Positions 16,628 to 26,386 of a stretch of 64,000 bases of DNA are shown here, piece by piece. The DNA is taken from positions 372,845 through 436,844 of the forward strand of contig NZ_QHKO01000003.1 in assembly GCF_003260125.1 (NCBI RefSeq), in the 5' to 3' direction. Origin of the DNA: Lujinxingia litoralis (GTDB taxonomy: Bacteria > Myxococcota_A > Bradymonadia > Bradymonadales > Bradymonadaceae). The notes beneath the pieces are model-generated. The model was not told the DNA's origin and ran no database searches. It saw nothing but the letters and a program-made list of their open reading frames with translations. A program made the translations under genes and the position numbers. Positions within the stretch are counted from its first letter, which is position 1. Every line of letters begins with the position of its first letter.

Positions 16628-17907
16628 GGTGCTCCTCCTTCGACCGTCGCGCGCGTGGGAGTGAGCAGCTTTTGAAGGGTTGTGGGGGCCACACGCAGGG
16701 CTTCGCGAGCCAGGTGCAGGCGCAGGCTGTTGGGAGACTTGCCAAAGAGCTTCCACATAAGGGCGGCCACCTCGGCGGGGGTGAGGGTGGCGGCCATGTA
16801 GGCGTGCCAGTCTTCGTCCGGGAGGAGGAAGAAGCTCTCGAAGAAGTGGGCGATGGTGTCCAGATCCATGGCCATCACCGACTCCTGGCCCAGGGTGTAG
16901 AGGGCGCGGGCGCGGCGGTCGCGGGCTGACCAGAGCAGCGCGCGCGCCTGCAGGGCGGTGGTATGAGCGGGGCGTTCGGCCGAGAGGGCGTTCTGGAGCA
17001 GGTCGGCCAGGGGGGCGGCCTCGCGCAGGCTGCGCGCGAGGGAGTAGCCGGTGGCCGGGTGCACAAAGCCGGCCGCCGCCCCGAAGGCGATGATCGGGGC
17101 CTGGTCGGCTCGGGGCGGCGGGGGCAGCGCGGTACCCATGGGGATGAGGCATCGTTCCACCTCGAGTACCCGGGTGGGCAGGGCGTGGCGGGCGGCCAGG
17201 CGCGCGCGCAGGCGCGCCTCCAGCGCGTCGTAGGTCAGAGGCTGGCGGGTGACCAGGGCGGTTTCTTCGACGAAGTAGAGGTCATCGCCCAGGTGCATGC
17301 CGTACAAAAAGGTGGGGATGTCCCGGGCGTCGTCGACCGGGGGCGGGCGAAAGTCCATCAGGGTCAGGGGCTGGCCCTGCAGGGGATCGCGCTCAAAACG
17401 GGCCAGCCACCCCAGTGCGCTCTGATAGCCGGGCGCGGTCGGTGCCGAGCCAGATTGGCGGAGCAGGCCCTGGCCGGTGGCGTCGATCAGGGCTGACGCG
17501 GCCAGTGATTCGCCACTCTCCAGGGTGAGCCAGGCGGCGGTGTGAGCGTCGCGGCCGGGGGAGGCGGTGGAGGCCCGGCCGGTGTGAAGTGTGCCACCGT
17601 GGGCGGTGAGCTGGTCGATGAGCAGCGTTTTAAACGCGCGCGGGTCGACGCGGGTGTAGGCCCGGGGGAGGCGCTGAGCGTCGCGGCCGGGGAGGTGAAT
17701 GGCCGCCGCCTTAAAGGTGGCCTCGGCCGGCACCGGGAGCTCCAGGTGTTGGAGCGCATCGCTCCAGATGCCGTAGGTGTTGGGCCAGGGCGCGAGAGGA
17801 TCGGGGTCGACGACGACTACCGCCAGGCCCCGGCGAGCCAGGAGTGTCGAGAGCCAGAGGCCGGCCGGGCCCGCGCCGACAACGATAATGGGATGAGGAG
17901 ATGTCAT
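16624..17907 (-). CDS. crtL: Lycopene cyclase, plant/cyanobacterial CrtL type
   Basis: A 427-residue FAD/NAD(P)-binding cyclase. It starts with I-I-V-V-G-A-G-P-A-G-L-W-L-S; W-P-N-T-Y-G-I-W follows, then D-A-T-G-Q-G-L, F-L-Y-G-M-H-L-G, the cyclase signature F-V-E-E-T-A-L-V-T-R, and F-V-H-P-A-T-G-Y-S. These are CrtY/CrtL-family marks and exclude the membrane CrtYcd type. The start at 17907 is chosen because it precedes the Rossmann motif directly and has GGAG about 9 nt upstream. It is the first gene of the crt operon. With CrtC and CrtD acting on the other end, it probably closes only one ring. A TTGACC at 17985-17980 could be part of the operon promoter, but I see no good -10. Confidence 0.88.
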   Translation of the reverse strand: MTSPHPIIVVGAGPAGLWLSTLLARRGLAVVVVDPDPLAPWPNTYGIWSDALQHLELPVPAEATFKAAAIHLPGRDAQRLPRAYTRVDPRAFKTLLIDQLTAHGGTLHTGRASTASPGRDAHTAAWLTLESGESLAASALIDATGQGLLRQSGSAPTAPGYQSALGWLARFERDPLQGQPLTLMDFRPPPVDDARDIPTFLYGMHLGDDLYFVEETALVTRQPLTYDALEARLRARLAARHALPTRVLEVERCLIPMGTALPPPPRADQAPIIAFGAAAGFVHPATGYSLARSLREAAPLADLLQNALSAERPAHTTALQARALLWSARDRRARALYTLGQESVMAMDLDTIAHFFESFFLLPDEDWHAYMAATLTPAEVAALMWKLFGKSPNSLRLHLAREALRVAPTTLQKLLTPTRATVEGGAP

Positions 17908-18013
17908 GATGATGCTCCAGACAAATAACGTCAGCACAGAGAAGCGCGCGGAGACGAAGCATCGAAACAGATCTTCAGGGGTCAAGCGCTCCGGGGTCGG
18001 GAGTACAAGAAGT

Positions 18014-18055
18014 AAAAAGCGCGGGCCCGGCTGACAAAGTCAGCCGGGCCCGCGC
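18014..18055 (-). terminator. Strong Rho-independent terminator of icd
   Basis: A perfect 17-bp stem (18019-18035 with 18039-18055) and a 3-nt loop, followed on the minus strand by five T (18018-18014). It lies between the icd stop and the crt operon start, insulating the carotenoid genes from icd transcription. Confidence 0.93.
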
Positions 18056-18087
18056 TCGGGGTGTTTCAAGTGAGCTGGTGAGGCGCC

Positions 18088-20373
<2,286 letters not shown>

Positions 20374-20539
20374 TCAAGGCAAGTCCTAAGAACCAATCGG
20401 GCGCTGTCGAGGGCGCGCCCGGGTTTTTTGGCAAAGATGGCGCGTGCTCGTCAACGTCGAGCTCGGGGGAGTTCACCGGGCATAACGCGTGGAGGGCGTG
20501 AGTTCTGCCCGCAATTCGCAGAGGACGCTGTGCTGGGCT

Positions 20540-21268
20540 TCAGCGCAAGGGGTCGGGCTCGTGGCCGAACCACACATGGGCGTAGTCCCCGGCGATGCCC
20601 ACACCGATGGCCTGCCAGGGTTGGGTCCAGCCCTCCTGGTTGAGGATCACGGCGTTATGCCCCGGGGAGCCCTGCCACAGGCTCAGTGCGCTCTCGGGGG
20701 TCATGCGGGTGCTCATCGCCGAGATTTCGTAGCCCAGGCCGGGGTAGATGCTGAGTTCGCCGGGTTTTTGCCACATGCATTCGGCCCGGGTGTGATCCGG
20801 GGTGTAGCAGCAGGGGGTCCAGTCGCCCTGGTCGGACCAGGAGTGCAGGTTGCACTCGTCGTCGGTGATCTCGGGGTGGGCGTTGAGGTCCGCGACGTGG
20901 ATGCTGGCGACCAGACTCAGCGAGGGGGAGAGGGGAATGGCGCCAAGATCGTGCTCGGCGCGGTAGGCGATGATCAGCTCGTAGAGGCGGCGAGCTTCGG
21001 GCGAGATGAAGTCGTCGGGTCCGGTGTCGGCGTCGGTGTCGAGTTCGGCGTCGGTGTCGGTGTCGGCGTCGGCGTCGGCGTCGAGTTCGGCGTCAGTGTC
21101 GAGTTCGGCGTCGGCGTCGGCGTTGGCGTCGGGTCCGACGTCTTCGGGCAGTGAGACGTCTGGAGAAGTACGACGAGGTCCCCGGGCATCGGAGCAGGCC
21201 AGCGTGAGGCTGACGAGCAGGATGGGGAACAACAACCGGGCAGGATAGCAGGAGATAATTCCGGGCAT
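20540..21268 (-). CDS. CAP/SCP-domain lipoprotein
   Basis: A 242-residue exported protein. A hydrophobic signal ends in T-L-A-C (Cys25), a possible lipobox. Residues 47-86 are an Asp/Ala/Thr/Glu repeat linker. The rest is a CAP (SCP/PR1-like) domain: A-R-R-L-Y-E-L-I-I-A-Y-R at its start, L-S-L-V-A-S-I-H-V-A-D-L, and the closing S-P-G-H-N-A-V-I-L-N with Y-A-H-V-W-F-G. The His of S-P-G-H-N and the Glu after it are the usual CAP cavity residues. Bacterial CAP proteins are secreted and mostly of unknown role. The gap of about 200 nt between it and icd holds nothing recognisable. Confidence 0.82.
   Translation of the reverse strand: MPGIISCYPARLLFPILLVSLTLACSDARGPRRTSPDVSLPEDVGPDANADADAELDTDAELDADADADTDTDAELDTDADTGPDDFISPEARRLYELIIAYRAEHDLGAIPLSPSLSLVASIHVADLNAHPEITDDECNLHSWSDQGDWTPCCYTPDHTRAECMWQKPGELSIYPGLGYEISAMSTRMTPESALSLWQGSPGHNAVILNQEGWTQPWQAIGVGIAGDYAHVWFGHEPDPLR
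21011..21130. repeat. In-gene repeat encoding an Asp/Ala/Thr-rich linker
   Basis: Hexamer-like units (GTCGGC / GTCGAG / GTCGGT) encode alternating D-A, D-T and E-L-D residues 47-86 of the CAP-domain protein. The tract is prone to length change and is comparable with the D-P-D-G-G linker of the RCC1 protein. Confidence 0.75.
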
Positions 21269-21369
21269 GGAGGCCTCGGGAGAAGATCGCTGAAGACCAG
21301 TGGTGAGCGTTGAGGTTTAGAAAGTATCGGTCTCGTAGCTGCGATCTTCAACCCGGAGGTGCTCCCGGG

Positions 21370-22371
21370 TCAGGGGTTCTGCCAGGCTTCGGAGAGGAGC
21401 GTCAGGGAGCGGGCGCGGCTGGTGTGCGAGTAGGTGAAGGTGGCGATCATCAGCTCGCTGGCGCCACTTTTTTGTACGAAGTCGCGCAGTCGCTCGGTGA
21501 CGTGGTCGGCGGTGCCAATGAACTGCAGTTTGCGATGGGAGTGAATGAACTCGCGCTCCAGCGGGCTGTAGGGGTAGGCCAGCGCCTCGTCAGGGGTGGG
21601 GAAGGGGGCGGGGACCCCGCGGCGCAGACGCACCATGGCCAGATCCCAGGAGGTGGCCAGGCGCTGGGCCTCTTCGTCGGTGTCGGCGACGATGACGGCG
21701 GCGGCCAGGATGATATGGGGTCGGGGGAAGTGCTCGGAGGGCTCGAAGTGGTGGCGGTAGGCGTCCAGGGCCGGCTGCGGGTCGGTGGGGCTGAAGTGGC
21801 TGGCGAAGGCGTAGCCCAGGCCCAGGCGACCGGCCAGCGCCGCGCTGGCTCCGGAGGAGCCCAGCAGCCAGATGGGCGGGAGCTGCACGTCGTCGGGCAT
21901 CACCCGGATGCGGGCGAAGGGGTGTTCGGGGGGGAGCGTGCCGGCGGAGAGCCCGCGTAGCTCCTGGAGCTGGTCGGGGAAGTGGTTGGGGTCAAAGGAG
22001 CGCAGCGCCCGCAGGGTGTTCTGGTCGGTGCCCGGGGCCCGGCCGATTCCTAAGTCGATGCGCCCCGGGTGCAGGGCCTCCAGGGTGTGGAAGCGCTCGG
22101 CGACTTTGAGCGGCACGTGGTTGGGCAGCATGATGCCGCCGCTTCCCAGGCGGATGGTGGAGGTGTGCGCGGCCAGATGCGCGATGAGGATCTCCGGGGA
22201 GGAGCTGGCCACGCCGGGCATGCCGTGGTGTTCGGCCACCCAGTGGCGGACAAAGCCGCGGGATTCGGCAAGCTGAGCGAGCCTGACGGAATTGGCCAGA
22301 GTGCTTTGAGGGGTATCCACCGTGCTGACCGTGGCCAGGTCGAGTAGAGAGAGGGGAATCTCGGCGGTCAT
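21370..22371 (-). CDS. LLM-class flavin-dependent oxidoreductase
   Basis: A 333-residue luciferase-like monooxygenase-family protein, close in pattern to E. coli YhbW (MsxA-like group). Marks are W-V-A-E-H-H-G-M-P near residues 45-52, S-S-S-P-E-I-L-I-A-H-L-A, I-R-L-G-S-G-G-I-M-L-P-N-H, and G-R-I-D-L-G-I-G-R-A-P-G-T-D. These proteins bind FMN in a TIM barrel; the substrate is unknown. The gene is alone between two non-related genes on the same strand. Confidence 0.9.
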   Translation of the reverse strand: MTAEIPLSLLDLATVSTVDTPQSTLANSVRLAQLAESRGFVRHWVAEHHGMPGVASSSPEILIAHLAAHTSTIRLGSGGIMLPNHVPLKVAERFHTLEALHPGRIDLGIGRAPGTDQNTLRALRSFDPNHFPDQLQELRGLSAGTLPPEHPFARIRVMPDDVQLPPIWLLGSSGASAALAGRLGLGYAFASHFSPTDPQPALDAYRHHFEPSEHFPRPHIILAAAVIVADTDEEAQRLATSWDLAMVRLRRGVPAPFPTPDEALAYPYSPLEREFIHSHRKLQFIGTADHVTERLRDFVQKSGASELMIATFTYSHTSRARSLTLLSEAWQNP

Positions 22372-22502
22372 AGAGCATCCTTGCAGGCAGCATGAAGGGT
22401 CAGGCTTAACGACCCGCGCGTGGCGAGTCGGGGCGCAGACAAGAATGGTCGGGCCGAGCGCCTTCTTCCCGGGGTATGGACCGGGGGGGGGGCCGGAGGG
22501 GC

Positions 22503-22940
22503 TCAGCGCACCGAGGCGCCCTGCTCCTGGAGCCAGCGTGCGGCGCGTTCGCGCTGGTCGCCCTGGAGCGCGATGGCCTCGCCATCGATCGCGGCTCCGC
22601 AGCCCAGGGCGCGTTTGAGCTGGCCGAGGAGTGCTTCGAGCGCATCTTCGCCAGGGGAGCCCAGCCCTTCGAGAAGGGTGACGGTTTTGCCGCCTCGACC
22701 TTTGCGCTCAATGCGCAGGCGCAGATGTTTGAGCCTGGCGAGGTTCAGCGTGGCGCCGGGGGCCGGCTGGTGTTGGGGGTTCGGGGCGGTGGAGGTCTCC
22801 TCGGGGGGCGCGGCCGGCGAGGAGGCCTGGCCAAAATGGGCGGCAAACGGATTGTGGCCAAAGCCTTTGGTATCGGCGTCGAGGGCGATTTTTTTCTTCG
22901 AGGCGTTGCGCTGATCGCTGGCGTTGCGGCGTTTACCCAT
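22503..22940 (-). CDS. yciH: SUI1/YciH-family translation initiation factor
   Basis: A 145-residue protein. The C-terminal SUI1 (eIF1-like) domain at about 72-145 has R-K-G-R-G-G-K-T-V-T-L-L, L-G-C-G-A-A-I-D-G, and I-A-L-Q-G-D-Q-R. The N-terminal 70 residues are basic and then Pro/Ala-rich, longer than in E. coli YciH. By homology it would bind the small ribosomal subunit near the P site and tune start-site selection, but bacterial YciH is non-essential and its role is still debated. Confidence 0.87.
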   Translation of the reverse strand: MGKRRNASDQRNASKKKIALDADTKGFGHNPFAAHFGQASSPAAPPEETSTAPNPQHQPAPGATLNLARLKHLRLRIERKGRGGKTVTLLEGLGSPGEDALEALLGQLKRALGCGAAIDGEAIALQGDQRERAARWLQEQGASVR

Positions 22941-23076
22941 GGGCGTGCTCCTGAGCTGTGAGAAGGGGCAGTGAGACGAATGTCGGCCGGATCGTGGCGT
23001 AACAAAAGGGCAACACGCAAGAGGTAAAAAGGTTGCCCGGCTGGCGAGCTATGGGACGAGAAGCCAGGGGGATGGG

Positions 23077-24759
23077 ATGACGGGCAAGGTGCGGGGGTGG
23101 TTTCCGGCGTTGCGGGGAGGGGGCGCCGGGCGCTGGCGAGCCGATACGGTGGCCGGGCTCACACTCTGGGTGGTGCTGGTGCCCGAGGTGATGGCCTACG
23201 CCACCATCGCCGGGGTGCCCCCGGTGGTGGGACTTGTGGCTTCGGTGGCATCGCTGGCCATGTACGCGGCGCTGGGAACCTCGTCCCGGGTGGTGATGGG
23301 GCCGATGGCCGCGACCGCCGCGTTGAGCGGGGCGACCCTGGCTTCGCTTCATCCGACGGGCCCGGCCGAGGCCCTGGCGCTGACCGCGGGGCTGGCGATC
23401 TTGTGTGGCGTGGCCGCCCTGGTGGCCGGGCTGCTGCGCATGGGCTTTGTGGTGGCGATGGTCTCCAAGCCGGTGCTCAAGGGCTTTGTGGTGGGGCTGA
23501 GCCTGGCCGTGGTCTGGGGGCAGCTGCCAGTGTTGCTGGGGGCGGAGTCGGCCCACGGAAGTTTCTGGAAGGTGGGCAAGATCTGGCTGGACGTTGGCGA
23601 CTGGTTTGATGTGCGCAGCGCGCTGATCGGGATCGGGGGGCTGACGATCATGCTGGTGATGCGACGCTATTGGCCCCGCTCGCCAGCGGCGCTTGTGGCG
23701 GTGTTAGGGAGCCTGGCGGTGTCGTGGTTTTTGGAGCTGCCGCAGGCCGGGGTGAGTTCGATTGGCGCGCTCGAAGTGGGTGAGATTCATATGGGGTGGC
23801 CGAGCATCGAACTTTCGCGCTGGGGCCGCCTGGTAGGCCCGGCGCTGGCGGTGGCGCTGGTGGGGTTTGCCGATGGGATGGGGGCGGCCCGGGCGGTGGG
23901 GACCACCGTGGTGCCCAACCGCGAGCTGATCGCCCAGGGGGGCTCCAACCTGGGTGCGGGCCTGGTCGGCGGGATGGTGGTCAACGGCAGCCTCTCCAAG
24001 AGTGCGGTCAACCGCGACGCCGGGGCGCGCACCCAGGTCTCGGGGCTTGTGGCCGCGTCGCTGGTGGTGGCCACGCTCTTGTGGCTGGGGCCGGTCTTTG
24101 CCTGGCTGCCCCACGCCACGCTGGCCGCGGTGGTGATCGCCGCGTTGTGGGAACTGGTCGATTTCAAGGGGTTGGTCGATCTCTACCACGTCGGTCGTTC
24201 GGGCAAGGTCGAAGGGGTGGCGGTGTGGGCCGACGCGGCCGCGGCCTGGGTAACCTTTGTGGGCGTGATCGGCCTGGGCGTGCTGGAGGGGCTGCTGGTG
24301 GGGGTGGGGGGCTCGTTACTTCTGATTTTGTATCGCGCCAGCTGGCCCTACATCGCCGAGCTCGGGGTGCTGGAGCAGGAGCAGGGCGATCTTTATGTGG
24401 ATCAGGCGCGTCACCCCGAGGCGCAGGCGGTGAAGGGGGTGGTGATCCTGCGTGTGGAGAGCGGGTTCTACTTCGTGAACGCTGAGCATGTGCGTCGGCA
24501 GGTGCTCAAGGTGGCGCGGCGCGAGGGGGTACGTTGTGTGATCTTGGACGGGGAGTCGACGCCGGTGATCGATGTGAGCGCCGCACAGATGCTCGTGAAG
24601 CTGGCCGAAGAGCTGCGAAAACGAGACAAAGTTTTGGCCATGGCGCGGGATGTGGGGCAGGTGCGCGACATTTTGGCCGAGGAACGAAAACTGCGGGCGA
24701 TGCCTCACTACGCCAGCGTAGGCGAGGCGGTGGAAGCCCTGGCCAAAGATCAGACCTGA
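23077..24759 (+). CDS. SulP-family anion transporter with STAS domain
   Basis: A 560-residue inner-membrane transporter. The N-terminal membrane part has about 11-12 hydrophobic segments with the SulP signature: D-T-V-A-G-L-T-L-W-V-V-L-V-P-E-V-M-A-Y-A-T-I-A-G near the start and, later, N-G-S-L-S-K-S-A-V-N-R-D-A-G. The C-terminal 110 residues are a STAS domain with V-I-L-D-G-E-S-T-P-V-I-D-V-S-A-A. Substrates of the family include sulfate, bicarbonate and other anions; the sequence alone does not choose. A second, only distantly similar SulP gene is at 48.6-50.0 kb. ATG at 23077. Confidence 0.92.
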   Translation: MTGKVRGWFPALRGGGAGRWRADTVAGLTLWVVLVPEVMAYATIAGVPPVVGLVASVASLAMYAALGTSSRVVMGPMAATAALSGATLASLHPTGPAEALALTAGLAILCGVAALVAGLLRMGFVVAMVSKPVLKGFVVGLSLAVVWGQLPVLLGAESAHGSFWKVGKIWLDVGDWFDVRSALIGIGGLTIMLVMRRYWPRSPAALVAVLGSLAVSWFLELPQAGVSSIGALEVGEIHMGWPSIELSRWGRLVGPALAVALVGFADGMGAARAVGTTVVPNRELIAQGGSNLGAGLVGGMVVNGSLSKSAVNRDAGARTQVSGLVAASLVVATLLWLGPVFAWLPHATLAAVVIAALWELVDFKGLVDLYHVGRSGKVEGVAVWADAAAAWVTFVGVIGLGVLEGLLVGVGGSLLLILYRASWPYIAELGVLEQEQGDLYVDQARHPEAQAVKGVVILRVESGFYFVNAEHVRRQVLKVARREGVRCVILDGESTPVIDVSAAQMLVKLAEELRKRDKVLAMARDVGQVRDILAEERKLRAMPHYASVGEAVEALAKDQT

Positions 24760-24799
24760 CCGAAGCCATGGCCTCCGGATTAGCCGCCCCGCTGGCGCG

Positions 24800-25573
24800 C
24801 TAGAGGGCTTTCAGGGAGCTGAGAGAGCTCTCTTGTTCCAGTCCAAAGGCCGACTCGGCGATGGGCTCTGCGCTGGCATCGTCGAGGCGCACGACCAGGG
24901 TCTTAAGCGTCATGCCTTCCTGATACTGAACCGACCAGGCCGGGTTGTAGATCGTGGGTTCATAGATGAGCTGGAGGCTCTCGCCGGGCTCCAGGCTTTG
25001 GGGCAGCGTCAGAGTGAAGCGCTGCACATCGAGAGACTTCGGGTTTGGGTTCTCTGGCGTCGTGAGCCCGCCGTCGAAGTGCACGCGGGAGACCGCGCGA
25101 TTGGTACCGTTGGTCAGAGAGAGCTTCATGACCGGCTGAGCGCTTCCGGAGGGGGGGGTATCGAGCCGATATTCAGTAGCCTTCAGGGTGAACGCATCCA
25201 ACGTGCGTCGGGCCGGCGCCGAACTCTCACGTAGCGCTTCGAGTTCCTTAATGGTGGGCTCCGCGAGGCTGCGCAGTGCTTCGATGGCATCCTTACGAAG
25301 GTCTCCGCCCACTTTCATCACCTGCTTCACGCTAAGTCCGTGAATGGCTTTCAAGGCGGCATCTTCGGCGGATTGATCGGGGGCGACCGTGAATTGAGAG
25401 TTGAAGAGAATGGCTTCGAGGTTCTCGTTGAAGGCTTTGCGCTCCGTCTCGGTGAGCCCCTCATGGATGCGGGTGATCGAGGCCTCGAGCGCCTCCGGGC
25501 TGGACGCGTCCACGCGGGGGCTGCAGCCCAGCAGGAAGGAGGTTCCGAGCAAGAGAAGGAAAAGTCTGTACAT
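24800..25573 (-). CDS. Lipoprotein of DUF6694-like type
   Basis: A 257-residue predicted lipoprotein: the signal ends in F-L-L-G-C (Cys17) and AGGAG precedes the ATG. The segment after the Cys (P-R-V-D-A-S-S-P-E-A-L-E-A-S-I-T-R-I) and the helical first half resemble the DUF6694 lipoprotein family, from memory and with moderate certainty. The second half, from about residue 125, is strand-rich and reads like a beta-sandwich (V-M-K-L-S-L-T-N-G-T-N-R-A-V-S-R-V-H-F). Function unknown. It converges on the SulP gene. Confidence 0.7.
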   Translation of the reverse strand: MYRLFLLLLGTSFLLGCSPRVDASSPEALEASITRIHEGLTETERKAFNENLEAILFNSQFTVAPDQSAEDAALKAIHGLSVKQVMKVGGDLRKDAIEALRSLAEPTIKELEALRESSAPARRTLDAFTLKATEYRLDTPPSGSAQPVMKLSLTNGTNRAVSRVHFDGGLTTPENPNPKSLDVQRFTLTLPQSLEPGESLQLIYEPTIYNPAWSVQYQEGMTLKTLVVRLDDASAEPIAESAFGLEQESSLSSLKAL

Positions 25574-25709
25574 GTCGTCTCCTGGCGAAGAGGGGGATTA
25601 GCTCCCCCCGGGGGCGTTTCGTACTTCGCGATGGTGGTCGACTCAGACTGCTTGCAGAGGCTCCAACCGTGATGTGGGAGGCCGCAGAAGCGGGCCTCTG
25701 GGGATGGGG

Positions 25710-26108
25710 TCAGTGCATGTTGCGCATATGGGCGGCGACGCGATCGAGTGCCTGATCCAGGAAGCGGCGCAACTGTGCGTCCTCGACCTGCTCATCAAGG
25801 GCCTGACGCATGCAGAGCATCCAGGCCTGGCGGGCGTCTTCGTCGATGTCGAAGGGGGCGTGACGCATGCGCAGGCGAGGGTGCCCGTACTTTTCCATGT
25901 AGAGGGGGGGACCGCCGAGCCAGCCGGTGAGAAAGAGCACGAGCTTCTCGCGCGAGACTTTCAGGCTTCTGGCGTGCATCGCTCGGATGGTCGCCGCCTC
26001 GGGAAGGGTGTCCATCAGGTCGTAGAAGCGGTCGACGAGCTTTTGTACACCCTCGGTGCCGCCAACGAGTTCAAAAGGAGTGGTGTCTTCGGGGGGAGGT
26101 TGGGTCAT
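25710..26108 (-). CDS. Truncated hemoglobin, group II type
   Basis: A 132-residue globin, a heme protein likely to bind O2 or NO in the cytoplasm. Recognised by G-G-T-E-G-V-Q-K-L-V-D-R-F-Y-D-L-M, then L-V-L-F-L-T-G-W-L-G-G-P-P-L-Y, the proximal-His region G-H-P-R-L-R-M-R-H-A-P-F, and A-W-M-L-C-M-R-Q-A-L. The W-x-G-G-P-P and M-R-H-A-P-F pattern is that of group II (trHbO-like) globins. The start at 26108 fits the family length; the frame is open further upstream without typical globin residues. It precedes the catalase gene's end on the same strand, an association that fits oxidative or nitrosative stress but is not proof. Confidence 0.88.
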   Translation of the reverse strand: MTQPPPEDTTPFELVGGTEGVQKLVDRFYDLMDTLPEAATIRAMHARSLKVSREKLVLFLTGWLGGPPLYMEKYGHPRLRMRHAPFDIDEDARQAWMLCMRQALDEQVEDAQLRRFLDQALDRVAAHMRNMH

Positions 26109-26340
26109 GAGACTGCGTGGGAAAGAGGGAAGAGGGAAGGGCCGAGGCTCATCGTTAAGGACGGCGGTGCATCCGGTCAACGCTTCGGGGGTGGTGTTGC
26201 CCCGCGTGCGGTGAGCAGAACCCGGGATGGCCGCGAGGCCTTCCTGGTAGCGCCGTAGAGCCCTGGCGAGCGTGGCGCGTGCTCGGGAGGCTTTGGGTGG
26301 TGTGTGTTGGCGGCGTGCTTCAGGGCGAATCCCTCATCCT

Positions 26341-26386
26341 CGCCACATACTCGCCAGGGGAAGGTTCCCCTGGCGAGTATGTGGCG
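26341..26386. terminator. Long perfect hairpin directly after the catalase stop
   Basis: A 22-bp perfect stem (26341-26362 with 26365-26386) with a 2-nt centre abuts the catalase TGA (26389-26387). There is no T-run, so it is a terminator-like or mRNA-protecting structure. Each arm carries a copy of the octamer CTGGCGAG (26370-26377; complement at 26350-26357), which recurs widely in this window. Confidence 0.6.
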
